Shown: one piece after another, positions 42,653 to 50,338 of the stretch
How the letters are laid out: every line of letters starts with the position of its first letter
Numbering within the stretch: the first letter of the stretch is position 1
Origin: Palsa-504 sp963756575
GTDB taxonomy: Bacteria > Actinomycetota > Actinomycetes > Streptosporangiales > Streptosporangiaceae
Length of the DNA stretch: 64,000 nt
NCBI GenBank assembly: GCA_963756575.1
Contig: CAVWOM010000007.1
Coordinates: forward strand, 248,001 to 312,000
Direction: 5' to 3'
Program-made: the position numbers and the translations under genes
The notes under the pieces: model-generated
Told to the model about the DNA's origin: nothing
Database searches by the model: none
What the model saw: only the letters and a program-made list of their open reading frames with translations

Positions 42653-43562
42653 CTACCTCCTCACGGAGCCGTCCCTCGCCAGCGCGTCTGGCGCGCCATC
42701 GAGAGCGGCCGCGTAGCCGAGCAGCCGCCCGTCACCGGGCGCCCCGGTCACGGCCGACCGCCACCGCCGCAGGGCCGCCTGCCCGCTCGCGCTGCGCCGC
42801 CGGCTGTTCCCGACCCCGCCCGCGAACATGGAGCCGGCCACCCAGAGCCCAGCCGCCCAGGCTAGCCCGTACGGCCGGTGCGCGGCCGCGACGGCGGCGG
42901 CGACCAGCGCGGCCGGGACGATCAGCAGCAGGCAGAGCAGCCCGATCCGCCGCGCGGTGAGCCGCGCCCTGGTCAGCCCGAGACGGCGCGCCTCGGCGTC
43001 GACCTCCTCCTTGAAGGCCGACATGCACGCGTCTTCCCCGCCGTCGAACCCGTCGCGAGCGCCGGCGCGGGCATCCGGCCCGCCGCGCCCGCCCGCAGCG
43101 CCACGTGCGCCAGCACCCGCCGCTCGAACGGCGCCAGCCCCCCGCCCGGCGTCCGCTCCGGTACCACGCACATCGCTGGCCCCGGCCCGCTGACTCACCT
43201 GACCCGCTGGTCCCGCCCCGAGCCGCCCCGCCTGGGGCCGCCCCGCCTGGGGCCGCCCCGCCTGGCCCGTTCGGCGCCTGCACCTGGAACCAGCCGCGTG
43301 CGGCCAGGTCGACCAGGGTGGCCCCGAAGCCGAGCTTGTCCAGCCACCCGGCCAGCAAGCTGATGACCGCGGGCCGCGTGCCGTCGACCGCGGGCCGCGT
43401 GCCGTCGACCGCGGGCCGCGTGCCGTCGACCGCGCGCCGCGTGCCGTCGACCGCCTGCTGATCGGGGCCATCCACGCGACGCGGCCGGGGCGGTGGGACG
43501 ATCAGCAGCACCACGAACAAGGACAGCCACGCCGTGCAGGCCATGACGGCCACAGGAAACAC
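42653..43562 (-). pseudogene. DUF2207-like membrane protein gene with two frame changes
   Basis: Protein similarity jumps through three frames. From GTG 43562 (GGAGGG about nine bases upstream) one frame gives a membrane segment MACTAWLSLFVVLLIVPP, a repeat linker and LGFGATLVDLAARGWFQV. Near 43170-43200 it changes to GGGLAPFERRVLAHVALRAG; near 43035-43060 it changes to FDGGEDACMSAFKEEVDAEA, then two helices and a stop at 42653. Together these match a DUF2207-like predicted membrane protein. Two tandem repeats (21 bp x4 and a G-rich 15 bp x3) inside the gene favour slippage. Either decay or assembly indels. Confidence 0.6.
43365..43448 (+). repeat. 21-bp tandem repeat, four units
   Basis: The unit GACCGCGGGCCGCGTGCCGTC occurs four times in a row (fourth with one change), encoding AVDGTRP repeats on the minus strand within the broken DUF2207-like gene. 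A second G/C repeat of 15-bp period lies at about 43220-43265. Confidence 0.85.
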
Positions 43563-43676
43563 GGCATTTCCCTCCGACCCCAGCTCTCACCGAAGTCCCG
43601 GCCGCCGCCGCCCTCCGGCCCTCTTCCCCCGCTGTCCCTGTCACGGCCCCGGTGGCCACCCGGTTCAGTCGTCATG

Positions 43677-43721
43677 ATTGACAAAAACTGAACCCTCGTC
43701 AATATTGATGAATTCAATATC
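43677..43721 (+). promoter_or_regulatory. Operator-like array upstream of the HTH-citrate synthase gene
   Basis: ATTGAC (43677-43682) and TCGTCAAT (43696-43703) form an inverted pair at nearly the same spacing as at 42561-42588. The shared palindrome TCAATATTGA lies at 43699-43708, followed by ATTGATG-AATTCAATAT. It ends about 25 bases before ATG 43743. Probable promoter/operator of the HTH-citrate synthase gene. Confidence 0.7.
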
Positions 43722-43742
43722 CGGACCTGACCGCGGGGACGC

Positions 43743-45008
43743 ATGGCCGACTTCCTGACCGCCACCGAGGCCGCCCGCCGGCTGGGCGTCAAGCCCGCCA
43801 CCCTCTACGCGTACGTCAGCCGCGGCGTGCTGACCCGGGCCAAGGCCCCGGACGGCCGGGCCAGCCGGTTCAGCGCGGACGAAGTCGAGCGGCTGGCCCG
43901 GCGCGGCCGCCCCCGTCGGCCCGCCGGGACCGTGGACATCACGGTGGAATCGGCTATCACCGAGCTCACCGCGGACAGCCTCCGTTACCGCGGCCTGGAT
44001 GCCATGCGCCTGGCCGTCACCCGGACCTTCGAGGAGATCGCCGAGCTGCTCTGGACGGGCGAGCTCCGGCCGGCCGGAGAGCCGTGGCGGGCACGCCCCG
44101 CGGCACTGGCGGCCGGCCGGGGCGCGCAGGCCGCGCTGCCCGCCGGGATCCTGCCGCTCGAGCGGCTCCAGGTGATCGTCCCGGCCATGGCGGCCGCCGA
44201 CCCGCTCCGGCTCCAGCTCGACCAGTCGGCGGTGATCGCGGCCGGCCGGAACATCATCGCCGGCATGGTCGGCTGCCTGCCCCCGGCGGGCGGTCCCGGC
44301 CAGCCGCCAGCGGAGGCCGGCGCCCGGGACGCATCGCCTCCTGACACCGCGGCGGACCGCCCCGGCCCCATCGCGGATCGGCTGTGGGACCGGCTCTGCG
44401 CCCACCGGGCCAGTCCCGGGCTGCTGCGGGCGGCTTCCGCCGCGCTGGTGCTGCTGGCCGACCACGAGCTGGCCGCCTCCACGCTGGCCGCCCGGGCCGC
44501 CGCCTCGGTCCGGGCCGACCCCTACGCCGTGGTCGGGACCGGCCTGGGCGCGGTCAGCGGCGCGCTGCACGGCGGGGCGTCCCTGGGCGCGGAGACACTG
44601 CTGGCCGCGGCCAGCAGCCCGGACGACGTGCCCCGGGTGGTCGCCGAACTGCTGCGCCGGGGCGAGAAGGTGCCTGGCTTCGGGCACTTCGTGTACCGCG
44701 GCGGCGACCCGCGCGCCATCGTCCTGCTCGACCTGGTGCGCCGCGCCGCGCCCAAGTCGGGTCAGCTCGCGGTGGCCGAGGCCGTCCTCGCCGAGGTCCG
44801 GGCCAAGTCCCTGCCCGAACCCAACATCGACTTCGCCCTCGCCACCCTGGCCCGGGTGGCGGGCATGGTCCGCGGCGCGGGGGAGGCGTTCTTCGCGGTC
44901 TCCAGGACGGCGGGCTGGGTCGCCCACGCCCTGGAGGCCTACTCCGGGCCGGGCCCGCTGCGCCCCCGCGCCGTCTACACCGGCCGGCCCGCGGTCAGTG
45001 AGGCCTAG
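43743..45008 (+). CDS. Citrate synthase-like enzyme with N-terminal helix-turn-helix
   Basis: A 421-residue fusion. Residues 1-60 are a MerR/excisionase-type helix-turn-helix (FLTATEAARRLGVKPATLYAYVSRG, then ASRFSADEVERLAR). Residues about 70-415 are a citrate synthase fold with catalytic residues present: His276 (GALHGGASLGAE), His315 (VPGFGHFVYRGGDPRA) and Asp363 (PNIDFALA). A variable Pro/Ala insert sits at about 180-205. HTH-citrate synthases are known in actinobacteria but their substrate and DNA targets are not settled. The shared operator-like arrays before this gene and the homocitrate synthase-like gene suggest that the protein may regulate both. Confidence 0.88.
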   Translation: MADFLTATEAARRLGVKPATLYAYVSRGVLTRAKAPDGRASRFSADEVERLARRGRPRRPAGTVDITVESAITELTADSLRYRGLDAMRLAVTRTFEEIAELLWTGELRPAGEPWRARPAALAAGRGAQAALPAGILPLERLQVIVPAMAAADPLRLQLDQSAVIAAGRNIIAGMVGCLPPAGGPGQPPAEAGARDASPPDTAADRPGPIADRLWDRLCAHRASPGLLRAASAALVLLADHELAASTLAARAAASVRADPYAVVGTGLGAVSGALHGGASLGAETLLAAASSPDDVPRVVAELLRRGEKVPGFGHFVYRGGDPRAIVLLDLVRRAAPKSGQLAVAEAVLAEVRAKSLPEPNIDFALATLARVAGMVRGAGEAFFAVSRTAGWVAHALEAYSGPGPLRPRAVYTGRPAVSEA

Positions 45009-45010
45009 CG

Positions 45011-45526
45011 TTACTCCCCGGTGACGCCGTCGATCTGCTCGCGCAGCAGGTCGGCGTGGCCCAGGTGCCGCGCGTACTCCTCGATCATGTGCAGGTAGAT
45101 GAGGCGCAGCGACATGACCTCGCCGCTCCTCTCGTGGGTCAAGGTGTCCTCCAGGGACGCGTTGGCCACGGCCGCGTCGGCCAGCTTGAACTCCTCGGTG
45201 AGCCGGGCGTAGTCGGCGGCGGCCCGGGCCGGGTCGGTGCCCCCGAACTCGGCTTCCGGGCCAGGAGGGTACGGAAGGTCGACCGGCTCGCCCGCGAACC
45301 GCCGCCGGAACCACACCCGCTCCACCTTGGTCAGGTGCCGGATCAGGCCGAGCAGCGACAGATCCGACGGCGGTATCGGCCGGCGGGCCAGTTCCTCGCC
45401 GGTCAGGCCGGCGCACTTGTGGAGCAGCGTCGCCCGCTGCCAGTCGAGGTACGCCTGCAGCATCGGCCGCTCAGGCCCCGTCAGCGGCCCCTCCGGCCGT
45501 TCTACCTCCGGTGCTTTCCATGTCAC
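45011..45526 (-). CDS. DinB family (DUF664) protein
   Basis: A 171-residue four-helix-bundle protein of the DinB/DUF664 group. Putative metal-binding histidines lie in LIRHLTKVERVWFRR (about residue 65) and in HMIEEYARHLGHADLLRE (about 148-165), the usual three-His arrangement. Many actinobacterial members are mycothiol-dependent transferases or isomerases; which one this is cannot be read. Convergent with the HTH-citrate synthase gene (2-bp gap). Confidence 0.88.
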   Translation of the reverse strand: MTWKAPEVERPEGPLTGPERPMLQAYLDWQRATLLHKCAGLTGEELARRPIPPSDLSLLGLIRHLTKVERVWFRRRFAGEPVDLPYPPGPEAEFGGTDPARAAADYARLTEEFKLADAAVANASLEDTLTHERSGEVMSLRLIYLHMIEEYARHLGHADLLREQIDGVTGE

Positions 45527-45544
45527 CGCGACATCATCGCACGG

Positions 45545-46327
45545 TTAGCGCAGCGCGGGCCGCTCCGGCGGGCGGGTGGCGATCTCCACCGTGCCCTTGT
45601 AGGCGATGCCGCGCACGTGGATCACCGGTGCGTCGGCCGGCAGGCGGTAGCCGGGATCCTCGTCATCCTGGCCCTGGGTGACGCCGAAGCCGGTCATCTC
45701 CACCCTCACGTTCGGCGGGACCAAGATGGTCACCCGTGACTTGTAGGCCACCGCCACGAACGTGGTGACCGGCCCGCTGAGCTCGGCCGCCCGCAGGTCC
45801 AGCCAGCCACTGCCCTTGTAGACCACGGTCGTGTAACGCTCCGGCACCCGCCAGCGCCCGGCCCGCCGCACCGAGCTCTTCAGCGCGACCGCGAACCGCC
45901 CCGGACTAGGCCCGGCCACGACCGGCCCGGCCCCAGCCGGCGCCGCGGGCAGGTCGGCCAACAGCCCCTCCAGCTCACCCTGCGTCCGCGCCGTAAGCGC
46001 AGCCCGGGTCCGCTCATCGAACTCCGCATCATCCAGCCGCCCCTCAGCGAACGCATCCTGCACCCGCTGCACCACCACATCCCGCTCCCGATCCGAAGCC
46101 CGCGTACTAAGCCCCGCCCTCTCAGCCCCCCGCTCCACCCCAACCCCAACCCCAGCCCCAGCTCCGGTCCCGGTCCCTGCCCCAGTCCCGGTCCCGGTCC
46201 CTGCTCCGGTCCCGGTCCCTGCTCCGGTCCCGGTCCCTGCTCCGGTCCCGGTCCCTGTCGTCCCGGTCCCGGTCTCAGCTCCAGTCCCAGCTTCCTCTGA
46301 CGCCCCCGCGCCCACGTCCGTGGTCAC
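45545..46327 (-). CDS. DUF1707 domain protein with long Gly-Thr repeat linker
   Basis: A 260-residue cytoplasmic protein from GTG 46327 (GGAGGAG nine bases upstream). Residues about 10-65 are a Gly/Thr/Ala repeat (GTGAGT units) encoded by an 18-bp tandem repeat, then a DUF1707 SHOCT-like domain (ASDRERDVVVQRVQDAFAEGRLDDAEFDERTRAALTA, split here for brevity at about 80-120) and a C-terminal beta domain similar to the LiaF/cell-wall-active-antibiotic-response fold (VAVALKSS-like strands, VPPNVRVEMTGFG). Such proteins are linked to envelope sensing. The repeat leader is unusual. Confidence 0.78.
   Translation of the reverse strand: MTTDVGAGASEEAGTGAETGTGTTGTGTGAGTGTGAGTGTGAGTGTGTGAGTGTGAGAGVGVGVERGAERAGLSTRASDRERDVVVQRVQDAFAEGRLDDAEFDERTRAALTARTQGELEGLLADLPAAPAGAGPVVAGPSPGRFAVALKSSVRRAGRWRVPERYTTVVYKGSGWLDLRAAELSGPVTTFVAVAYKSRVTILVPPNVRVEMTGFGVTQGQDDEDPGYRLPADAPVIHVRGIAYKGTVEIATRPPERPALR
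46155..46270 (+). repeat. 18-bp tandem repeat in the DUF1707 gene
   Basis: GCTCCGGTCCCGGTCCCT-type units recur about four times in succession with shorter GGTCCC repeats on both sides, encoding Gly-Thr-rich sequence on the minus strand. Repeat number is likely to vary. Confidence 0.75.
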
Positions 46328-46520
46328 TATGACATCTCCTCCCGTTCGACAAGATCGAGATGTATCGTAACCTGTCACCCGGTCCCTTGCGAAGCCTCGG
46401 GCGCAAGCCGCGGACGGGCCGCCGCGCGGTCCGCGGTTCCCGGAATCTCGGTGGCCGCATCCGTCCCGACCGCCACACCATCACCGGCAGCGGCCACGAT
46501 GCCCGCTGCTATGCAGCCAC

Positions 46521-46584
46521 CTAACCGGGTCGATGGAGCATCCACCCGGCTTTTAACCGGGTCGATGCTGCATTGACCCGGTTA
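46521..46584 (+). promoter_or_regulatory. Two adjacent palindromes sharing AACCGGGTCGATG
   Basis: The second (46554-46584) is almost a perfect 31-bp palindrome: TAACCGGGTC, then ATGC-T-GCAT, then GACCCGGTTA. The first (about 46521-46548) is an imperfect version with CCGGGT, GATG, CATC and ACCCGG in mirrored order. Both begin TAACCGGGTCGATG. They could be paired operator sites or back-to-back hairpins in the gap between the DUF1707 and MFS genes. Confidence 0.6.
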
Positions 46585-46605
46585 GTTCCCCGCCGCTTTG
46601 GGGCG

Positions 46606-46643
46606 TGAGTAGCCCAGGGTGAGATGAGTAGCCCAGGGTGAGA
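46606..46643 (+). repeat. 19-bp direct repeat
   Basis: TGAGTAGCCCAGGGTGAGA occurs at 46606-46624 and again at 46625-46643 without a spacer, directly next to copy 2 of the dispersed repeat. Likely a slippage duplication at the repeat boundary. Confidence 0.85.
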
Positions 46644-46645
46644 TG

Positions 46646-46866
46646 GGGTGCGGCTCCTGCCGGGTGAAGAGCCTGGCGCCGCCGCAGGCCACGCTTCCGG
46701 GCTCACGCGCCGACCCCGACAGGTACACCCGTCCCACAGCTCCCGTCCGCCACCGGACGCCAACCGGCGGCAGTCACCTCGATGTGACGCTACGGTGGCC
46801 AGCGCCACCTCGATGTGGCATCGCGGTGGTTCATGAGACCGCCCGGGCGGCTCCCGCTGGTACCGC
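46646..46866 (-). repeat. Dispersed ~220-bp intergenic repeat, copy 2
   Basis: Read on the minus strand, this block begins GCGGTACCAGCGGG and ends GAGCCGCACCC, the same ends as 2866-3082. It keeps CACATCG, CTGGCCACCG and AGCGTCACATCG in order but has diverged between them. No stable gene is conserved in both copies with normal codon use. The remaining sequence up to about 47080 shows nothing I can name. Confidence 0.7.
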
Positions 46867-47080
46867 ACGCTCCGCCGGAATCAGCCGTCCCAATCAGGGC
46901 CACTCACCGCATGAGCCGCACCACGGAACATCAATCCAGTTCGGCCGCCCCAGGCGCGGGAGTTACGGACCGCAGGAGTTTCGCGGGATCTGCGATGCGA
47001 CTTACCGGGTCTGCCAGAGAGTACCCGGGGCCCGCTCCAAGGGAAGCCGCATCCCGTCCTTCCCTAGTTGAGCCGATTAG

Positions 47081-47201
47081 ACTAAGAAAAATTTAGCAAG
47101 ATATAGGGCTTTCTTTGCTGACCCGATTTGGTCAGATGCGCGGCGGCTTCGAGGTCCGGTTATAGGTAAACTTGCGTATAGTCGACTTAATTTTTCTTAG
47201 T
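47081..47201 (+). promoter_or_regulatory. 13-bp inverted repeat flanking an AT-rich promoter region
   Basis: ACTAAGAAAAATT (47081-47093) and its exact complement AATTTTTCTTAGT (47189-47201) enclose 95 bp of AT-rich sequence just before the MFS gene. They could be two operators of one regulator placed head-to-head around the promoter, or terminal inverted repeats of a tiny element. No target-site duplication is obvious. Confidence 0.5.
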
Positions 47202-47246
47202 TGTCAGGATTGTGTGACCGGAAGGCCGGTGCCACGATCGGACGGC

Positions 47247-48491
47247 ATGGGGCATGAGTGGCTGCGAAACCGGGCCGGCGTGCTGGCGGAGCCGAGCTTC
47301 CGCCGGTTCTACACGGGGTATGTCACCTCCTTGCTCGGCTCATCGATGTCGACCGTGGCCGTCGCCTGGGCCGTGCTGGACAGCGGGGCGGGCGCGACCA
47401 GCCTGGGGTACGTGTTCGCGGCCGGGGTGGTGCCTCAGGTGCTGGTGCTGCCGGCGGCCGGGGCGGTCGCGGACCGGTTCGGGCGGCGCCGGGTGATGCT
47501 CGCCGCGGACACGCTCCGCTGCGCCGCGCAGGGAGCACTGGCCGGCGCGGTGCTCGCAGGCCGGCCCGCGCTCTGGGTCTTCGTCCTGCTGGCCTGGCTC
47601 GTGGGTACGGGCGAGGCGTTTTTCACCCCGGCCCTGGATGCGCTCACGGTCGAGATAGCGCCGCCTGGCCAGCTCGGCAACGCCAACGCCCTGTACGGGC
47701 TGGCCTCGTCGGCGACCAGGATCGCCGGGCCCGCGCTCGGCGGCGTGCTGGTCGCGCTGGCCGGGCCGGGCGTCGTGGTGGCGGCGGACGCGGCCTCTTA
47801 CGCGGTCAGCGTGCTCGCCCTGAGCCTGCTCCGCGTCCCCGCCCGCCCCGCCGGGGCGGCGCGGGAGGCGCGCCGGCCGCTATGGCGTGACATGGCCGAA
47901 GGCTGGTCGCAGTTCCGGTCCCGGACCTGGCTATGGGTGACCAGCGTGCAGTTCGCCTTCTTCAACCTGATCACCTGGGCGCCCTGGATGCTGCTGGGGC
48001 CGGTCGTAGCCCATGCCCGCCTGGGCGGCGCGGCGGTCTGGGGCGCGATCATGGCGGCTCAGGGCGCGGGGGCGATCGCGGCGGGCCTGCTCGCGCTCGG
48101 CCGTCGGCCCGGGCGGCCGATGGTCGTCGCGACGATCGGCACGTTCTGCTACGCGTTGCCGGATCTCCCCATGGCCCTGCACGCCCCGGCCGGGTGGGTG
48201 GCCGCGGCCGCGTTCTGCTGCGGCGCGGGCTCGGCCGTCTCCGGCATCTTCTACGGCACCGCCCTGCAGCAGCAGGTACCACCGGAGTTCATCGCCCGGG
48301 TCAGCTCGCTCACCCTGTTCCCGGCCTACGGGATCGGCGTGATCGGGTATGCCATCGACGGGCCGCTGGCCGCCGCGTTCGGCCCGGCCGCGGTCTTCGC
48401 CGTGGGCGCGGCCTACGGCCTGCTGAGCAGCGCGTCCGTGCTGATGCTGCGCTCTGTCCGCGCCGTCACCTGGACGGAGAAAAGCACCTGA
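47247..48491 (+). CDS. MFS transporter, EntS-like (MFS_3) exporter
   Basis: A 414-residue major facilitator with about 12 helices: LLGSSMSTVAVAWAVLD in TM1, the A-motif-like VADRFGRRRVMLAADT after TM2, and the TM5 region NALYGLASSATRIAGPALGGVL typical of the EntS/siderophore and macrolide exporter branch. The ATG at 47247 places the N-terminus as in relatives; GTG 47229, with GGAAGG upstream, is an alternative start. It sits behind an AT-rich promoter bracketed by 13-bp inverted repeats. The substrate is unknown. Confidence 0.85.
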   Translation: MGHEWLRNRAGVLAEPSFRRFYTGYVTSLLGSSMSTVAVAWAVLDSGAGATSLGYVFAAGVVPQVLVLPAAGAVADRFGRRRVMLAADTLRCAAQGALAGAVLAGRPALWVFVLLAWLVGTGEAFFTPALDALTVEIAPPGQLGNANALYGLASSATRIAGPALGGVLVALAGPGVVVAADAASYAVSVLALSLLRVPARPAGAAREARRPLWRDMAEGWSQFRSRTWLWVTSVQFAFFNLITWAPWMLLGPVVAHARLGGAAVWGAIMAAQGAGAIAAGLLALGRRPGRPMVVATIGTFCYALPDLPMALHAPAGWVAAAAFCCGAGSAVSGIFYGTALQQQVPPEFIARVSSLTLFPAYGIGVIGYAIDGPLAAAFGPAAVFAVGAAYGLLSSASVLMLRSVRAVTWTEKST

Positions 48492-48550
48492 ACCTTTTAC
48501 CGCCCTCAGGTAGTCGTACTAGCGGGCTTGTCGGGCAGACCGGAGGGGCC

Positions 48551-49063
48551 GTGAACGCAGAGGCCGAGGGGTTCGCGCAGTTTGTCGCGGCGCGCCAGCG
48601 GGCGCTGCAGCGGACGGCGCGGCTGCTGACCGGCGACTGGGCCCTGGCCGAAGATCTGGTGCAGACCGCGCTGGCGCGGTCGTGGCCGCGATGGGAGCGG
48701 ATCAGGCGGCGGGATGACCCCGAGATCTACGTGCGCCGGGTCCTGGTGAATACCTGGGCCAGCTGGAGCCGCCGCAAATGGCGAGGGGAGCATGCGTCGC
48801 AGGCCCTGCCGGACCGGCCAGCACCGGGGGACGTAGCCGCGGAGGTGGCGGTGCGGATGTCAGTAGACAGCGCGCTGGGCTCGCTGACCAGCCGGGAGCG
48901 GGCCGTCTTGGTGCTCCGGGTCTTCGACGACCTGTCCGAGGCGCAGGTGGCCCAGGTGCTCGGCTGCCCGGTCGGGACGGTCAAGAGCACGATGGCCCGG
49001 GCCACGGCCCGGCTGCGGGATGATCCCCGGCTGGCCGGGCTACTCGACAGGCAGGCGCGATGA
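48551..49063 (+). CDS. ECF sigma factor, SigE70-like
   Basis: A 170-residue extracytoplasmic-function sigma factor with region 2 (LTGDWALAEDLVQTALARSWPRW) and region 4 (LTSRERAVLVLRVFDDLSEAQVAQVLGCPVGTVKSTMARA, residues about 105-150). The pattern fits the actinobacterial SigE70 type. GTG 48551 is preceded by GGAGGGG. Its stop overlaps the start of the membrane beta-propeller gene (ATGA), which therefore takes the place of an anti-sigma factor gene. Confidence 0.92.
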   Translation: MNAEAEGFAQFVAARQRALQRTARLLTGDWALAEDLVQTALARSWPRWERIRRRDDPEIYVRRVLVNTWASWSRRKWRGEHASQALPDRPAPGDVAAEVAVRMSVDSALGSLTSRERAVLVLRVFDDLSEAQVAQVLGCPVGTVKSTMARATARLRDDPRLAGLLDRQAR

Positions 49064-50316
49064 GCGGGATCGAAAGGCAGCTACGTGACCTGCTCGAGGC
49101 TACGGCCGGCGAGCCGCCGCGCCCGGTGAGCGTGGCCGCGGTGCGCCGCCGGGTGCTGCGCCGCCGGATGCTGGAAGGCATCGCCGGGTTGGCGGCCGTG
49201 GCGCTCATCGCCGTCGCCATCCCGGCGCTTGCGGGGGGCCGCGGCCATGACCCGGCCGCGTCCCGCGCGCAGACGGCGCATCCGCGCAGCCCGGTCGTGT
49301 ACGTCCTCAACGGCCGGACCGACACGGTGACGCCGATCTCCGCCGTCACCGGCAAACCGGGCCGGCCGATCAGGCTGTCCGTGGACGGCCCGATGGTGAT
49401 CACCCCGGACGGGAAGACCGCCTACGTCTCCAGCGCCGGGACCGACGCGGTGACACCGATCAATACCACCACCGGTACCGCGGGCCATCCGATCAGGGTC
49501 GGCTCCTTTCCCGAGACAATGGCGATCACCCCGGACGGCAAGACCCTCTACGTCGCCAACATCAACTCTGGCGACGTGACCCCGGTCTCGATCGCGACCG
49601 GCACCGCGGGCAGGCCGATCAAGACCGGGCTCCGTCCCCGGGGGATCGTAATCACGCCGGACGGCAAGACCGCCTACGTCATCAACCAGGGCTCGAGCAC
49701 CGTGACGCCGATCACCGTGGCGACCGGTACGCCGGGCCGGCCGATCAAGGTCGGGAACGGCCCGCTGGCGATCGCGATGGCGCCGGACGGCAAGACCGTC
49801 TACACGGCTAATCCGGGGTACGGCAGCACTGCGGACAGCGTGACCCCGATCAGCACCGCGACCAACACACCGGGCCCGTCGATTCCGGCGGGCGCGTTCC
49901 CCTACGCGCTGGCGGTCACGCCGGACAGCAAGACCGTCCTCGTCCTCGATGCCGGCGCGGGGAACAACGGGGGGGCCACGGTGATCCCGATCGCGGCCGC
50001 CACCGGCACCGCGGGGCCGCCGGTCCAGGTCGGCCGGGAGCCGCTGGCGATCGCGGTTACGCCGGACGGGGAAACCGCCCTGGTCGCCAGCCAGGGGGGC
50101 ACGGTGACGTCGATCGCGATCGCCATGAATAGGCCAGCAAAGTCGATCAAAGTCGGCGCGGGGGCCATGGCGATCGCGATCACTCCGGACGGGAAGACCG
50201 CCTACGTGGCTAGCTTCGACGCGGGCACGGTAACGCCGATTACGGTGGCGACCAGCACGCCGGGTCGGGCGGTCCCCGTCGGCAAGGGAGCATTCGCGAT
50301 CGCGATTCTCCCCTGA
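49060..50316 (+). CDS. Membrane-anchored YVTN/40-residue beta-propeller protein, sigma-factor partner
   Basis: A 418-residue protein: a cytoplasmic N-terminus of about 37 residues (RQLRDLLEATAGEPPRP, VRRRVLRRR), one transmembrane helix (about 38-58), and an extracytoplasmic propeller of about eight repeats of roughly 40 residues, each with MAITPDGKTAYVA and TVTPI-type strands. The short N-terminus could bind the ECF sigma factor whose gene overlaps by four bases, making this a one-pass anti-sigma sensor. That role is inferred from arrangement; the segment lacks a recognisable zinc anti-sigma motif (HxxxCxxC). Confidence 0.82.
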   Translation: MSGIERQLRDLLEATAGEPPRPVSVAAVRRRVLRRRMLEGIAGLAAVALIAVAIPALAGGRGHDPAASRAQTAHPRSPVVYVLNGRTDTVTPISAVTGKPGRPIRLSVDGPMVITPDGKTAYVSSAGTDAVTPINTTTGTAGHPIRVGSFPETMAITPDGKTLYVANINSGDVTPVSIATGTAGRPIKTGLRPRGIVITPDGKTAYVINQGSSTVTPITVATGTPGRPIKVGNGPLAIAMAPDGKTVYTANPGYGSTADSVTPISTATNTPGPSIPAGAFPYALAVTPDSKTVLVLDAGAGNNGGATVIPIAAATGTAGPPVQVGREPLAIAVTPDGETALVASQGGTVTSIAIAMNRPAKSIKVGAGAMAIAITPDGKTAYVASFDAGTVTPITVATSTPGRAVPVGKGAFAIAILP

Positions 50317-50338
50317 ACCGCGGGCGAGCGCCCGGAGA

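Noticed and set aside
43365..43448. 21-bp repeats as a CRISPR array
   Set aside because: The units are directly adjacent with no spacers and lie in a coding frame; no cas genes are present.
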